A stretch of 64,000 nucleotides of DNA, from assembly GCA_028875075.1 (NCBI GenBank), contig JAPPGF010000012.1:461-64460 (forward strand). Reading direction: 5' to 3'. Below are positions 25,928-34,241 of the stretch, one piece after another; positions within the stretch are counted from its first letter, which is position 1; every line of letters begins with the position of its first letter. Made by a program: the position numbers and the translations under genes. The stretch is from Gemmatimonadota bacterium. GTDB taxonomy: Bacteria > Gemmatimonadota > Gemmatimonadetes > Longimicrobiales > Gaopeijiaceae. A model generated the notes under the pieces. That model made no database searches, was not told the DNA's origin, and saw only the letters and a program-made list of their open reading frames with translations.

Positions 25928-27202
25928 TCAGTGCCGTTCCTCCGCCGAAGGGTCCCAAGACGCTCCGCTGCCGCCGTCCGGCGGGAGCCGGGCGCCCGCG
26001 GGATTGGATTCTACGCCGGAGCGCGTCCGGGCCACCACCCGTTGCAGCGCACCCAGTACGCCTCTGGCCGATGCCTCCCACGAGAAACCCTCGGCGAAGC
26101 TCCGCCCAGAGGCTCCCAGCCTATCGCGCTGGATTGGATCGGCGAACAACCCGGCCAGTCTGTTCGCCAGCGCCGAGATGTCGCCGTGGGGAACCAGCCA
26201 TCCTGTCCGGCCGTGCACGACCGAGTCCCGCAGGCCGGGCACGTCGCTCGCGACCGTGGCGGTCCCGCAGGCCGCCGCCTCGAGCGCGGCGATCCCCCAA
26301 CCCTCCTTCGACGACGTCAGAACGTGCACCCACGCCTCCCTGAACAGGGCGATCTTCTCCGCCTGGGACACGAAACCGAGGAAGCGCACGCGATCCTCGC
26401 CCAGACGGAGCGAGGCCGCCAGCCGCATGAGAGCCAGCCGGCGGTCGCCACGGCCCGCGACGACGAGTCTTCCGGGAAGGCCCCGCTCACGCAGTTGCGC
26501 TATCGCCCGTATGGGCAGATCAACACGCTTGTATCGCTTAAGCCTACCCACGTAGAGCGCGGTGGGCTCCGGAGATCGCGCGACATTCTCGTCCGGCGTG
26601 TAGATCCCGAGGTCGACTCCGTTGGGAACCACCTCGATCCGGGGAGCGTCGAGCCCACGCGCTACGAGATCGGCCCGCGTGCTCTGTGACACCGCGATCA
26701 CCGTCGCTCCGCGAAAAGCGCGCGGAACAGGACGCTCGAGCAACCAAGTCGCGGCCGCCAGAGGCAGGGACGCCTCCTGGAATGCCGTGGCGCCGAAGAG
26801 GTGATGCACGAGCAGCACGACCGGACGGGCCGTCCACCTAGGGGTGAAGAGCGGAACCTTGTTCAGGTCCTCGACGATCACGTCGAAAGCGCGCCGGGCG
26901 AGATGGTCCTTGAAGTATCGGCCGGCCATCGTGGCGAACGAGTAACGCCCTCCCACGCGGTGCACTTCGATCCCATCGAGCTTGGTCCGCGTGGGCGCGC
27001 TTTCGAAGCCGGAACAGAGTAGGGTGACGCGGTGGCCCCACCGGGCGAACCGGCCGAACACCTCATGGAGGTGGGCTTCCGCGCCCCCGGCGCGTGGGTT
27101 CTCTCGGTCCTGCCAGTTGACCACGAGGATATCGAGCGGAGACGGCGTGTCGGGATCCGCGGCCGCAACCGGGCCGCTTCGCTCAGGGCCTCGGCCGCTC
27201 AC
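25928..27202 (-). CDS. GT4-family glycosyltransferase
   Basis: The 424-residue protein is a two-domain GT-B enzyme. The N-terminus has NWQDRENPRAGGAEAHLHEV, the usual acceptor-side glycine-rich loop of GT4. The C-terminal nucleotide-sugar domain has ALYVGRLKRYKRVDLPI and the E(x7)E-type motif SSKEGWGIAALEAAACGT. It transfers a sugar from an activated donor, most likely for envelope polysaccharide, but donor and acceptor are unknown. It overlaps the nusB end by 4 bases and abuts hprK, so it is inside the operon although its role there is not obvious. Confidence 0.87.
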   Translation of the reverse strand: MSGRGPERSGPVAAADPDTPSPLDILVVNWQDRENPRAGGAEAHLHEVFGRFARWGHRVTLLCSGFESAPTRTKLDGIEVHRVGGRYSFATMAGRYFKDHLARRAFDVIVEDLNKVPLFTPRWTARPVVLLVHHLFGATAFQEASLPLAAATWLLERPVPRAFRGATVIAVSQSTRADLVARGLDAPRIEVVPNGVDLGIYTPDENVARSPEPTALYVGRLKRYKRVDLPIRAIAQLRERGLPGRLVVAGRGDRRLALMRLAASLRLGEDRVRFLGFVSQAEKIALFREAWVHVLTSSKEGWGIAALEAAACGTATVASDVPGLRDSVVHGRTGWLVPHGDISALANRLAGLFADPIQRDRLGASGRSFAEGFSWEASARGVLGALQRVVARTRSGVESNPAGARLPPDGGSGASWDPSAEERH

Positions 27203-27603
27203 ACGCGCGGTTCGCGCTTGTAGAGGGCGTCGAGCACGCCATTGACGAAACGGGGCGAGTCGGGACCCCCGTACTGCTCAGCCAGGCGGATCCCCTCCTG
27301 GATCGTCACCTTGGGTGGCACGTCGTCCACATAGGAGAGTTCTGCCGCGGCCAGCCTGAGGATACCACGGTCGATGGCCGAAAGGCGCTCAAGTCGCCAG
27401 TTCTGAAGCGCGTCACGCAGGGCGTCGTCCAGCTCTACGAGATGCAGGTCCACGAGCGCCAGGAGGCGCCGGACATAAGGCAGTCTCCGGGAGGCGATCC
27501 GGCGGTTGCTCAGCAAGACGGACAACGTCTGTCCCAGCGTGCTTTGGCAGCCCGCGCTCTCCCAGCTGTAGTGCACCTGGAGCGCCCAGGCCCGTGCCCG
27601 CAT
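27199..27603 (-). CDS. nusB: transcription antitermination protein NusB
   Basis: The 134-residue protein has the NusB helical fold pattern: RARAWALQVHYSWE at the start, LSAIDRGILRLAAAELSYVDDVPPKVTIQEGIRLAEQYG, and PRFVNGVLDALYK near the end. NusB binds boxA RNA with NusE in rRNA antitermination. The ATG at 27603 is used; a TTG at 27642, overlapping the ribH stop, would add 13 residues and cannot be excluded. Coupling of nusB with ribH is a widely conserved gene order. Confidence 0.92.
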   Translation of the reverse strand: MRARAWALQVHYSWESAGCQSTLGQTLSVLLSNRRIASRRLPYVRRLLALVDLHLVELDDALRDALQNWRLERLSAIDRGILRLAAAELSYVDDVPPKVTIQEGIRLAEQYGGPDSPRFVNGVLDALYKREPRV

Positions 27604-27638
27604 GCGGTCGATGCGCTCACGGCCACCTAGTGAGAGGC

Positions 27639-28151
27639 TCAACGCGCGCCGGAGTCCGGCCGCGGCTCCACGCGCCGGCGCAGCTCCGCCATCTCGAGCG
27701 CGGCGAGGGCGGTCTCGCGACCCTTGTTGCCGTGCTCGGGGTCGGCACGCTCCATCGCCTGTTCGCGGTTCTCCGTCGTCAGCACGCCGAACGCCACGGG
27801 GAGCCCGCTCACGCGCGCGGCGTCGGCAAGGCCGCGGGCGACCTCGGCCGCGATCAGCTCGAAGTGCGCCGTATGACCACGGACCAGGCAACCGAGCGCG
27901 AGGATCGCCGCATAATCGCCCCTGTTGGCAAGCCAGCCGACGGCCTGCGGCAACTCCCACGCTCCTGGCACCCAAAACACGTCGACCGCGTCGCGGGTGA
28001 CGCCGTGTTCCAGCAGACCGCCCATGGCTCCGTGGAGCAAGGTCTCGGTTACCTGGGCGTTGAAGCGGGAGACGACGACCGCGAAGCGGCGCCGGGCACC
28101 CGAGACGTGCCCCTCGAGGGCGGGCGCGTACGAGGCGTCGCCGGTGCTCAA
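27639..28151 (-). CDS. ribH: 6,7-dimethyl-8-ribityllumazine synthase
   Basis: The 170-residue lumazine synthase condenses the ribitylamino-pyrimidine with dihydroxybutanone phosphate. Conserved blocks are FAVVVSRFNAQVTETLLHGA, VPGAWELPQAV, ALGCLVRGHTAHFELIA with the catalytic His, and LPVAFGVLTTENREQA. The TTG at 28151 is the best available start, 14 bases after the ribBA stop; the longer ORF runs into ribBA. The gene lies between ribBA and nusB. Confidence 0.92.
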   Translation of the reverse strand: MSTGDASYAPALEGHVSGARRRFAVVVSRFNAQVTETLLHGAMGGLLEHGVTRDAVDVFWVPGAWELPQAVGWLANRGDYAAILALGCLVRGHTAHFELIAAEVARGLADAARVSGLPVAFGVLTTENREQAMERADPEHGNKGRETALAALEMAELRRRVEPRPDSGAR

Positions 28152-28165
28152 GGGAGTCCGCCTGG

Positions 28166-29398
28166 TCAGAGGATGTGGCCGAGCTTCGAGCGTTTGGTAT
28201 CCAGGTAGCGCTCGTTGTGCCGGCCCGGCTGGACCTGCAAGGGCTCGCGGCCCACGATCTGGATGTCGTAGCCGTCCAGCCCGACCACCTTTCTGGGGTT
28301 GTTGGTGAGCAGTCGGATCGAATGCAGGCCCAGGTCGAGCAGAATCTGCGCGCCGATGCCGTAGTCTCGGAGGTCCGGCTTGAATCCGAGCGCAGCGTTG
28401 GCCTGGACGGTGTCCTGTCCGTCGTCCTGGAGTGCGTAGGCCCGGAGCTTGTTGCCGAGACCGATGCCCCTCCCTTCCTGGCGCAAGTACACGATCGCGC
28501 CCCTGCCCTCCTGCTGGATGCGCCGCATCGCCGTAGCCAGCTGCTCCCCGCAGTCGCAGCGCTCCGAGCGGAAAACGTCGCCCGTCAGGCACTCGGAGTG
28601 CATGCGCACGAGCGTTTCGGGCTCACCCGCCAGTTCGCCCTTAACCAGCGCGAGGTGCTCGCGCTCGTCCACGAGGCTCCGGTAGCCGATCACCCGAAAG
28701 TCGCCGTGGGCCGTGGGCAGGCTCGCCTCGGCTATGCGCTGGACGAGCCGCTCCTTTCTCAGCCGATACGCTACGAGCTGGGCCACGGTGATGAAGCGCA
28801 GTTTGTGCTCTTTGGCGAACACCTCCAGCTCCGGGCGGCGCGCCATCGTGCCGTCTTCCTTGAGGATCTCGCAGATGACCCCGGCCGGCCGGTAGCCGGC
28901 GAGGCGGGCCAGATCCACGGCGGCCTCTGTCTGGCCGACGCGCCGCAGCACTCCGCCGGCTCGAGCCCTGAGCGGGAACACGTGGCCGGGGCGCCGCAGG
29001 TCGGCGGGGCGTGCGGTCGGATCGACCAGCAAGCCGATCGTGGTGGCCCGGTCCTGTGCGCTGATGCCCGTGCTGACGCCGAATCTTTGGTGGGCGTCAA
29101 CCGAGACCGTGAACGCCGTGCCTTGGGGATCGGTGTTCTGCTCGGTCATGTGTCCGAGATCCAGCTCGTCCGCCCGATCCTCGGTGAGCGCGACACAGAT
29201 CAACCCGCGGCCATAGCGAGCCATGAAGTTGATCAATTCGGGCGTCACGGCGTCGGCAGCGCACACGAGGTCGCCTTCGTTCTCACGGTCCTCGTCGTCG
29301 GCCACGATCACGAGCCGGCCTTGTCGAATGTTCTCGAGGGCGTCTTCCACTCGGCTGAACGGAGGATTTGGCGAACCATCGAGCACGAGGTGGGTCAC
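28166..29398 (-). CDS. ribBA: bifunctional 3,4-dihydroxy-2-butanone-4-phosphate synthase / GTP cyclohydrolase II
   Basis: The 410-residue protein joins both entry enzymes of riboflavin synthesis. Residues about 10-205 are RibB, with the acidic motif [13 protein letters not shown] and the downstream [16 protein letters not shown] motif. Residues about 210-400 are RibA, with the zinc site [14 protein letters not shown] and the GTP site [16 protein letters not shown]. The order in the locus is ribD, ribE, ribBA, ribH. Confidence 0.96.
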   Translation of the reverse strand: MTHLVLDGSPNPPFSRVEDALENIRQGRLVIVADDEDRENEGDLVCAADAVTPELINFMARYGRGLICVALTEDRADELDLGHMTEQNTDPQGTAFTVSVDAHQRFGVSTGISAQDRATTIGLLVDPTARPADLRRPGHVFPLRARAGGVLRRVGQTEAAVDLARLAGYRPAGVICEILKEDGTMARRPELEVFAKEHKLRFITVAQLVAYRLRKERLVQRIAEASLPTAHGDFRVIGYRSLVDEREHLALVKGELAGEPETLVRMHSECLTGDVFRSERCDCGEQLATAMRRIQQEGRGAIVYLRQEGRGIGLGNKLRAYALQDDGQDTVQANAALGFKPDLRDYGIGAQILLDLGLHSIRLLTNNPRKVVGLDGYDIQIVGREPLQVQPGRHNERYLDTKRSKLGHIL

Positions 29399-30024
29399 GA
29401 AGCGTCATCGCCGGGTGAGGGGGTAGTCGGGCTCCTGGCGGAGAACATCCTACCCAGGTACTTCCCGATCAGGTCCCCCTCCAGGTTCACCCGCTCGCGG
29501 GCGCGGAGGCCGGAGAGCGTCGTGACTTCCAGGGTGTGGGGGATCAACACCACGCGGCAGCGATCGGGTGCGGGCAGCCCGCTCACGGTGAGGCTCACCC
29601 CGTTCACGGCAATCGAGCCGTGGAGCACCGTGCCGGCAGCGATTTCGGCCGGAAGCGTCACATCGACGAGGCGGGCGCCCCCCTCAGTAGCTACGGTGAC
29701 GACCTCTCCCATGCCGTCCACATGCCCCTGCACAAGGTGTCCGTCGATTCGGTCGCCCAAGCGGAGCGCTCGCTCGAGATTGACCCTGGATCCCTCTGCG
29801 TAGCTGCCAGCGATCGTCCGGGAAAGCGTAGCTCCCGTCAGGTCGATCGAGAAGCTTTCCGCTGCGATCTCGACCGCCGTCAAGCACGCCCCGTCCACCG
29901 CGATCGACGCTCCGACCCGCAGGTCCGCAGCCAACTCCGGACAGTGGAGCCGGATGCGCCGCCCCCCCTCGGTCGGGACGATGGCCAGGATGCTTCCGAT
30001 CGCTTCAACGATGCCCGTGAACAC
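29395..30024 (-). CDS. ribE: riboflavin synthase (alpha subunit)
   Basis: The 209-residue protein starts [12 protein letters not shown], the universal riboflavin synthase opening. It has two similar half-domains, with [13 protein letters not shown] in the first and [13 protein letters not shown] in the second, each followed by VNLERAL- or VNLEGDL-like motifs. It converts two lumazine molecules into riboflavin. It overlaps the ribBA start by 4 bases and lies directly after ribD. Confidence 0.95.
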   Translation of the reverse strand: MFTGIVEAIGSILAIVPTEGGRRIRLHCPELAADLRVGASIAVDGACLTAVEIAAESFSIDLTGATLSRTIAGSYAEGSRVNLERALRLGDRIDGHLVQGHVDGMGEVVTVATEGGARLVDVTLPAEIAAGTVLHGSIAVNGVSLTVSGLPAPDRCRVVLIPHTLEVTTLSGLRARERVNLEGDLIGKYLGRMFSARSPTTPSPGDDAS

Positions 30025-30027
30025 AGC

Positions 30028-31191
30028 TCATGCCTCCCGGTCGTAGACGCAGAGCACGTCCTCCCCCAGCCTGGCCGGCGGGAAGGCCAGACGCCACTGC
30101 TCCCAGATGGCCCGGGGGAACGGCCCCGGAAAGCCGGGCACCGCATCGGGCCCGAGGGCGATGGGCGAGTAGAAGAGGTAGAGTCGGTCTGCGCGCCGCT
30201 CGGCCAGGAACGAGTTGGCCAGCCGGCCTCCGCCCTCGCAGAGGATGGAGCGGATCCCCACTCGCGCGGCCGTTTCGAGCACGGGCCCCAGAGCGAGTCG
30301 TCGATCCCTTCGGGGGACCCGGTGCACGTCGGCGCCAGCGCCCTCCAACCGGTCGAGCACCGCTTCATCCACGCCCGAGGCGACGAACACGAGCACTCGT
30401 CCCGCCGGCTCCCGAAAGAGGGAGCGCTCGCCGGTCACCGATCCGTCCGGGTCCACGACCATACGCGCCGGCGGCACCCTGGGCTCGATTCCTCCCTCGC
30501 GCACGGTCAGCCGCGGGTCGTCCGCGTGCACCGTGCGAGCCCCTACAAGTACGGCGTCGAACCCCGCCCGCAACTGGTGGACCGCGACGGTGGCTTCAGG
30601 GCCCGTGAGCCGCGTCGGCCCGCCGGGAACCCTGGCAATCTTGCCGTCGAGCGAGAGCGCGAGCTTGATCGCTACGAAAGGCTGCAGGCCCGCGTGGAAG
30701 AACACGGGGTTCTCGCGGCGGCCCGCCGCCTCCGGCCAAACCGGTCCCTCTACCCGCACGCCGGCCGCCCGCAGCACGTCGCCGCCACCGCCCGCCGCGG
30801 GGTGCGGATCTGCGACCCCGTAGACCACACGTGCGACTCCGGCGCGCGCCAGCTCCTCGGTGCAGGCGGCCGTCCTTCCATGGTGGCGACAGGGCTCAAG
30901 GCTCACGAACGCCGTAGCGCCCCCGGGACAACCGCGGACGCGCTCGAGCGCGTCCACCTCGGCGTGGGGACCTCCGAACTCCCGGTGCCAGCCCTCGGCC
31001 AGGATTTCACCATCACGCACCAACACGCAGCCCACCATGGGATTGGGGTGCACCCTGCCCCAGCCGCGGCGCCCGAGACGGATGGCCCGTTCCAGCAGCG
31101 CAAGCTCATGCTCCGGCAGCGGCACGAGTGGAGCTTCGGACGGGAGAGTGGAAGCGTGCCAAGGAGGCCCGAACTCGGTCGGAGCGGCCAT
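30028..31191 (-). CDS. ribD: bifunctional diaminohydroxyphosphoribosylaminopyrimidine deaminase / reductase
   Basis: The 387-residue protein has an N-terminal zinc deaminase with HPNPMVGCVLV, GPHAEVDAL and EPCRHHGRTAACTEEL (the HAE and PCxxxGRTxxC ligands are intact). The C-terminal reductase shows IKLALSLDGKIA, LVGARTVHADDPRLTVR and ILCEGGGRLANSFL. It performs the second and third steps of riboflavin synthesis. It begins only 5 bases after the preceding outer-membrane-like gene, and there is no room for an FMN riboswitch directly upstream. Confidence 0.95.
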   Translation of the reverse strand: MAAPTEFGPPWHASTLPSEAPLVPLPEHELALLERAIRLGRRGWGRVHPNPMVGCVLVRDGEILAEGWHREFGGPHAEVDALERVRGCPGGATAFVSLEPCRHHGRTAACTEELARAGVARVVYGVADPHPAAGGGGDVLRAAGVRVEGPVWPEAAGRRENPVFFHAGLQPFVAIKLALSLDGKIARVPGGPTRLTGPEATVAVHQLRAGFDAVLVGARTVHADDPRLTVREGGIEPRVPPARMVVDPDGSVTGERSLFREPAGRVLVFVASGVDEAVLDRLEGAGADVHRVPRRDRRLALGPVLETAARVGIRSILCEGGGRLANSFLAERRADRLYLFYSPIALGPDAVPGFPGPFPRAIWEQWRLAFPPARLGEDVLCVYDREA

Positions 31192-31196
31192 CGGTC

Positions 31197-32186
31197 CTAG
31201 AAGGTGAGCCGTGCGGAGAGGGAGCCGAAGATCGTCCCGGCGGTGGGATCGTACCCGCCTAGATCACGATCGGGCACGGCATCCCAGCCAGTGGCCAAGC
31301 CGCCCTCGGCGGCGATCTGAAGCACTAGGAACGTCAACGACAGCCCACCGAAGAGGAGGGTGCGGTCGGAGGCGAACTGGCTGGACACGGCCTGACCCGC
31401 TCGGGCGACGCCCCTCGGCGCCACTCCCACCGTGCTCGTCCCGTCGTAGCGCTCCCAGCCCCACCCCGCGAGGATACCGAAGGCGAGGAAGTCCTTTCCA
31501 GCGGTGACCCGTACCGACGTGCCCTCGGCCTGGAATACCGCGTGCGCCGATTCGCTCTCCCGACCCCACTGCGTCTCCGTCAGGTGGCGGCGCATAGCCG
31601 TCACGCTCAGCCCCGGAAGTGTGAACGACTCACGGAGCAGGCCCAGACGCACGCCGTAGCCGAGCCACTGCACCGGACCCGCGAAGCCGTTTTCCTCGCT
31701 TAGCTTGGCGATGCCCACGGCCCCGATCAGGTCGAGCGAAAAGATTCCGCCGACCGTCGGCAGGACCGACACGCCGTCGAGCACGCCCATCGCGAGCGCG
31801 GCCTCTGCGGCAGGCACCAAGAACGCCCGCCCGCCGGCCCGCACCTCTCCCGCTCTAGGATCGGGCATGCCCACGCGGGAGAGCGAGGCACGGGTCGAGA
31901 AAGCGACTCTAGGCGACAAGCCCAGCCGACGCCCGAGCGTGCTCGAGCTGCCGGGGACGGCGGAACCCTGCGAGGCGGCGATGCCAATGCCGCCCCGTGC
32001 GGCTTCCAGCGCGAGCACGCCCTCCACACAGAGCGGCGCAAGGTTCGGGACAGAGCCCACGCACTCGACCACCATCTCGGAGCGCGTGACCTGCGCGGAC
32101 ACGGGGGCCTGGGCGAATGCGAGCGCGACAGCCCCGACGATCGAGCGCACTAGAGCCCCGGGAGGGGGCCCCACCAGAGGCGTCAT
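31197..32186 (-). CDS. probable outer-membrane beta-barrel protein, unknown function
   Basis: The ATG at 32186 yields a signal peptide (ends near APVSAQ) and a 329-residue protein rich in alternating Gly/aromatic strands. It ends in SARLTF, with the C-terminal Phe expected for the outer-membrane insertion signal. Blocks such as GYGVRLGLLRESF and DRTLLFGGLSLTFLVLQIAAEGG fit membrane beta-strands. The family is not recognised. It sits between purM and ribD on the same strand, an odd position for an envelope protein, so it is probably a passenger of the operon. Confidence 0.62.
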   Translation of the reverse strand: MTPLVGPPPGALVRSIVGAVALAFAQAPVSAQVTRSEMVVECVGSVPNLAPLCVEGVLALEAARGGIGIAASQGSAVPGSSSTLGRRLGLSPRVAFSTRASLSRVGMPDPRAGEVRAGGRAFLVPAAEAALAMGVLDGVSVLPTVGGIFSLDLIGAVGIAKLSEENGFAGPVQWLGYGVRLGLLRESFTLPGLSVTAMRRHLTETQWGRESESAHAVFQAEGTSVRVTAGKDFLAFGILAGWGWERYDGTSTVGVAPRGVARAGQAVSSQFASDRTLLFGGLSLTFLVLQIAAEGGLATGWDAVPDRDLGGYDPTAGTIFGSLSARLTF

Positions 32187-32229
32187 GCCGGACCCGGCGG
32201 CGATCGGTCCCGGGCGCCAGCCACGCGGG

Positions 32230-33297
32230 CTAGGAATAGCGTACGCCCGCCCCGACCTCGACCCGGCCAAGGTGCCACGCGGTCTCGCCCCGGGCCCGCA
32301 GAGCCCGTAGCACTGTGTCCGCCTCCGCCACCGTGACCACAGCGATCATGCCGACACCCATGTTGAACACGCGGTCCATCTCGGCCTGTTCGACTCTTCC
32401 CGCTTCCTGAAGCCAGGCGAACACTTGGGGAGGCTCCCAGGAGCCGCGCTCCACGACGGCGCCGAGCCCGTCTGGCAGCACGCGCGGAAGGTTGCCGGGG
32501 ATTCCCCCTCCCGTGACGTGCGCGAGGGCAAGCACGCGCCCCTCGTCAAGGAGCGGTGCAAGCGGCCTCAGGTAGCTCCGGTGGGGGGCCAGGAGCTCGT
32601 CCGCCACGCTCCGACCGGTGCCGGGAAACGGATCCTCCGTGGACAGCCCCACTCGGTCGAAGACGATCCGCCGGGCGAGCGTGTACCCGTTGGTGTGAAG
32701 CCCGGCCGACCCGAGCGCGATCAGCCGATCTCCCGCCCGCACGGCCCTGCCGTCCAGCAGTCTGTCGCGCTCGACGGCGCCCACCACGAATCCGGCCAGG
32801 TCGTACTCGCCGGGGCGGTAGAATTCGGGCATCTGCGCGGTCTCGCCGCCCAGCAGTACGCACTCGTTCTCCCGACAGCCTGCCGCTACGCCCGAGACGA
32901 CGTCGCCGACGATGCGCTCGTCCATCTCGCCCACGGCCAAGTAGTCCAGAAAGAAGAGTGGCCGCGCGCCCTGCACGAGGATGTCGTTCACGCAGTGGTT
33001 GACCAGGTCGTGACCGATCGTGTCGTGGCACTCGACCTGGATCGCAACCTTGAGCTTCGTGCCCACGCCGTCGGTGCTGGAGACGAGCACCGGCTCGGCG
33101 AGCCCGGGCGGAAGCGCATACAACCCCGCGAAGGAGCCCACCGAGGACAGGGTGTTGACATCGCACGTCGCAGCCGCGAAGTCCTTGAGCCGCATCTTGA
33201 CATGGGCCGCCGCGTCCAGATCGACGCCCGCCTCCCGATAGCTGACGGGCGCCTCAGAGCGTCCGCCCCCCAGGGCGTTCTCAGACCACTCAGCCAT
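32230..33297 (-). CDS. purM: phosphoribosylformylglycinamidine cyclo-ligase (AIR synthetase)
   Basis: The 355-residue enzyme performs the fifth step of purine synthesis. Hallmarks are SSVGSFAGLYALP, VSSTDGVGTKLKVA, HDTIGHDLVNHCVNDIL, FLDYLAVG, GGETAQMPEFY and LAHVTGGGIPGNLPRVL. It ends at TAG with a normal family C-terminus, which shows TAG is a genuine stop in this genome. It overlaps the PfkB kinase gene by 8 bases. Confidence 0.95.
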   Translation of the reverse strand: MAEWSENALGGGRSEAPVSYREAGVDLDAAAHVKMRLKDFAAATCDVNTLSSVGSFAGLYALPPGLAEPVLVSSTDGVGTKLKVAIQVECHDTIGHDLVNHCVNDILVQGARPLFFLDYLAVGEMDERIVGDVVSGVAAGCRENECVLLGGETAQMPEFYRPGEYDLAGFVVGAVERDRLLDGRAVRAGDRLIALGSAGLHTNGYTLARRIVFDRVGLSTEDPFPGTGRSVADELLAPHRSYLRPLAPLLDEGRVLALAHVTGGGIPGNLPRVLPDGLGAVVERGSWEPPQVFAWLQEAGRVEQAEMDRVFNMGVGMIAVVTVAEADTVLRALRARGETAWHLGRVEVGAGVRYS

Positions 33298-34213
33298 CGG
33301 GAGGCACGTGCATCTCGAGCTCGAAGGCAGTCATGTCTCGGAACTGCCGGATGCGCTCGACCACGGCATCGGGCTCGAGCCCGATCAGGCGATCCACGCC
33401 GAAGGCCTCCACCGCAAACGAACCGAGAGCCGACCCGTACACCATTGCGCGCCGGAAATCATCTTCGGAAGTGCCCCCGGTCCAGTCCAAGCAGCCCAGA
33501 AAGCCGCCCGCGAAGGCGTCCCCCGCACCGGTCGGGTCCAAGACCTGCTCCAGCGGATACCCGGGTACGAAGAACACGGAATCCTTACCGAACAAGATCG
33601 CACCGTGTTCCCCTTTCTTGACGACTACCCACTCGGGTCCGCGCGCCTGTATCCAGCGTGCCGCCTTGAGCAAGTTCGGCTCGCCGGCCAGCTGCCGCGC
33701 CTCCGAGTCGTTTACCAAGAGGATGTCCACCCGGGCGAGAATCGTTAGCAGCGCTTCCCGGCTACGCTCGATCCAGAAGTTCATTGTGTCGCAAGCGGTC
33801 AGCCGCGGGCGCCGCACCTGCTTGAGCACGTCGAGTTGCAGCTGGGGATCGATGTTGCCTAGAAAGACCGAGCGGCTGTCGCGGAAATGGTCCGGGATGC
33901 GCGGACGGAACTGCGCGAATACACCGAGACGGGTCCAGATCGTGTCGCGCTCGTTCAGGTCGTAGCTGTAGCGGCCCTTCCAGCGGAAGCTCTCGCCGTC
34001 GGCCGTCTCTACGCCAGTGAGATCCACCCCCTGTTCCGCGAGAAAGGCGAGCTTTCCGCGCGGGTAGTCCGTCCCAACCACGCCAACTACTTGCACCGAC
34101 GTCAACACGGAGGCCGCGGCGGCGAAGTAGATCGCCGATCCGCCGGGGGCTTCCTCCACGCTGCCGAAGGGGGTCTCGACGTGGTCGAGAGCAACGCTGC
34201 CCACCACCAGCAT
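33290..34213 (-). CDS. PfkB-family carbohydrate kinase
   Basis: The 307-residue protein has the ribokinase fold: VVGSVALDHVETP with an early GGSAIYFA glycine pair, and the PfkB signature DPTGAGDAFAGGFLG containing the catalytic Asp. Blocks LLVNDSEARQL and VVVKKGEHGAILF are also typical. It would phosphorylate a sugar, nucleoside or similar alcohol with ATP, but the substrate cannot be told. Position next to purM hints at nucleoside or sugar salvage, as inference only. Confidence 0.88.
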   Translation of the reverse strand: MLVVGSVALDHVETPFGSVEEAPGGSAIYFAAAASVLTSVQVVGVVGTDYPRGKLAFLAEQGVDLTGVETADGESFRWKGRYSYDLNERDTIWTRLGVFAQFRPRIPDHFRDSRSVFLGNIDPQLQLDVLKQVRRPRLTACDTMNFWIERSREALLTILARVDILLVNDSEARQLAGEPNLLKAARWIQARGPEWVVVKKGEHGAILFGKDSVFFVPGYPLEQVLDPTGAGDAFAGGFLGCLDWTGGTSEDDFRRAMVYGSALGSFAVEAFGVDRLIGLEPDAVVERIRQFRDMTAFELEMHVPPDG

Positions 34214-34241
34214 AGAATCTCCTCCCAGGCCCGGCTCGCAC

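Noticed and set aside
28175-29803. 542-residue plus-strand ORF
   Set aside because: Antisense shadow of ribBA and ribE, which have full catalytic motifs on the other strand.
31192-31260. FMN riboswitch in front of ribD
   Set aside because: The upstream gene ends 5 bases before ribD, and the consensus RFN motifs are not seen.
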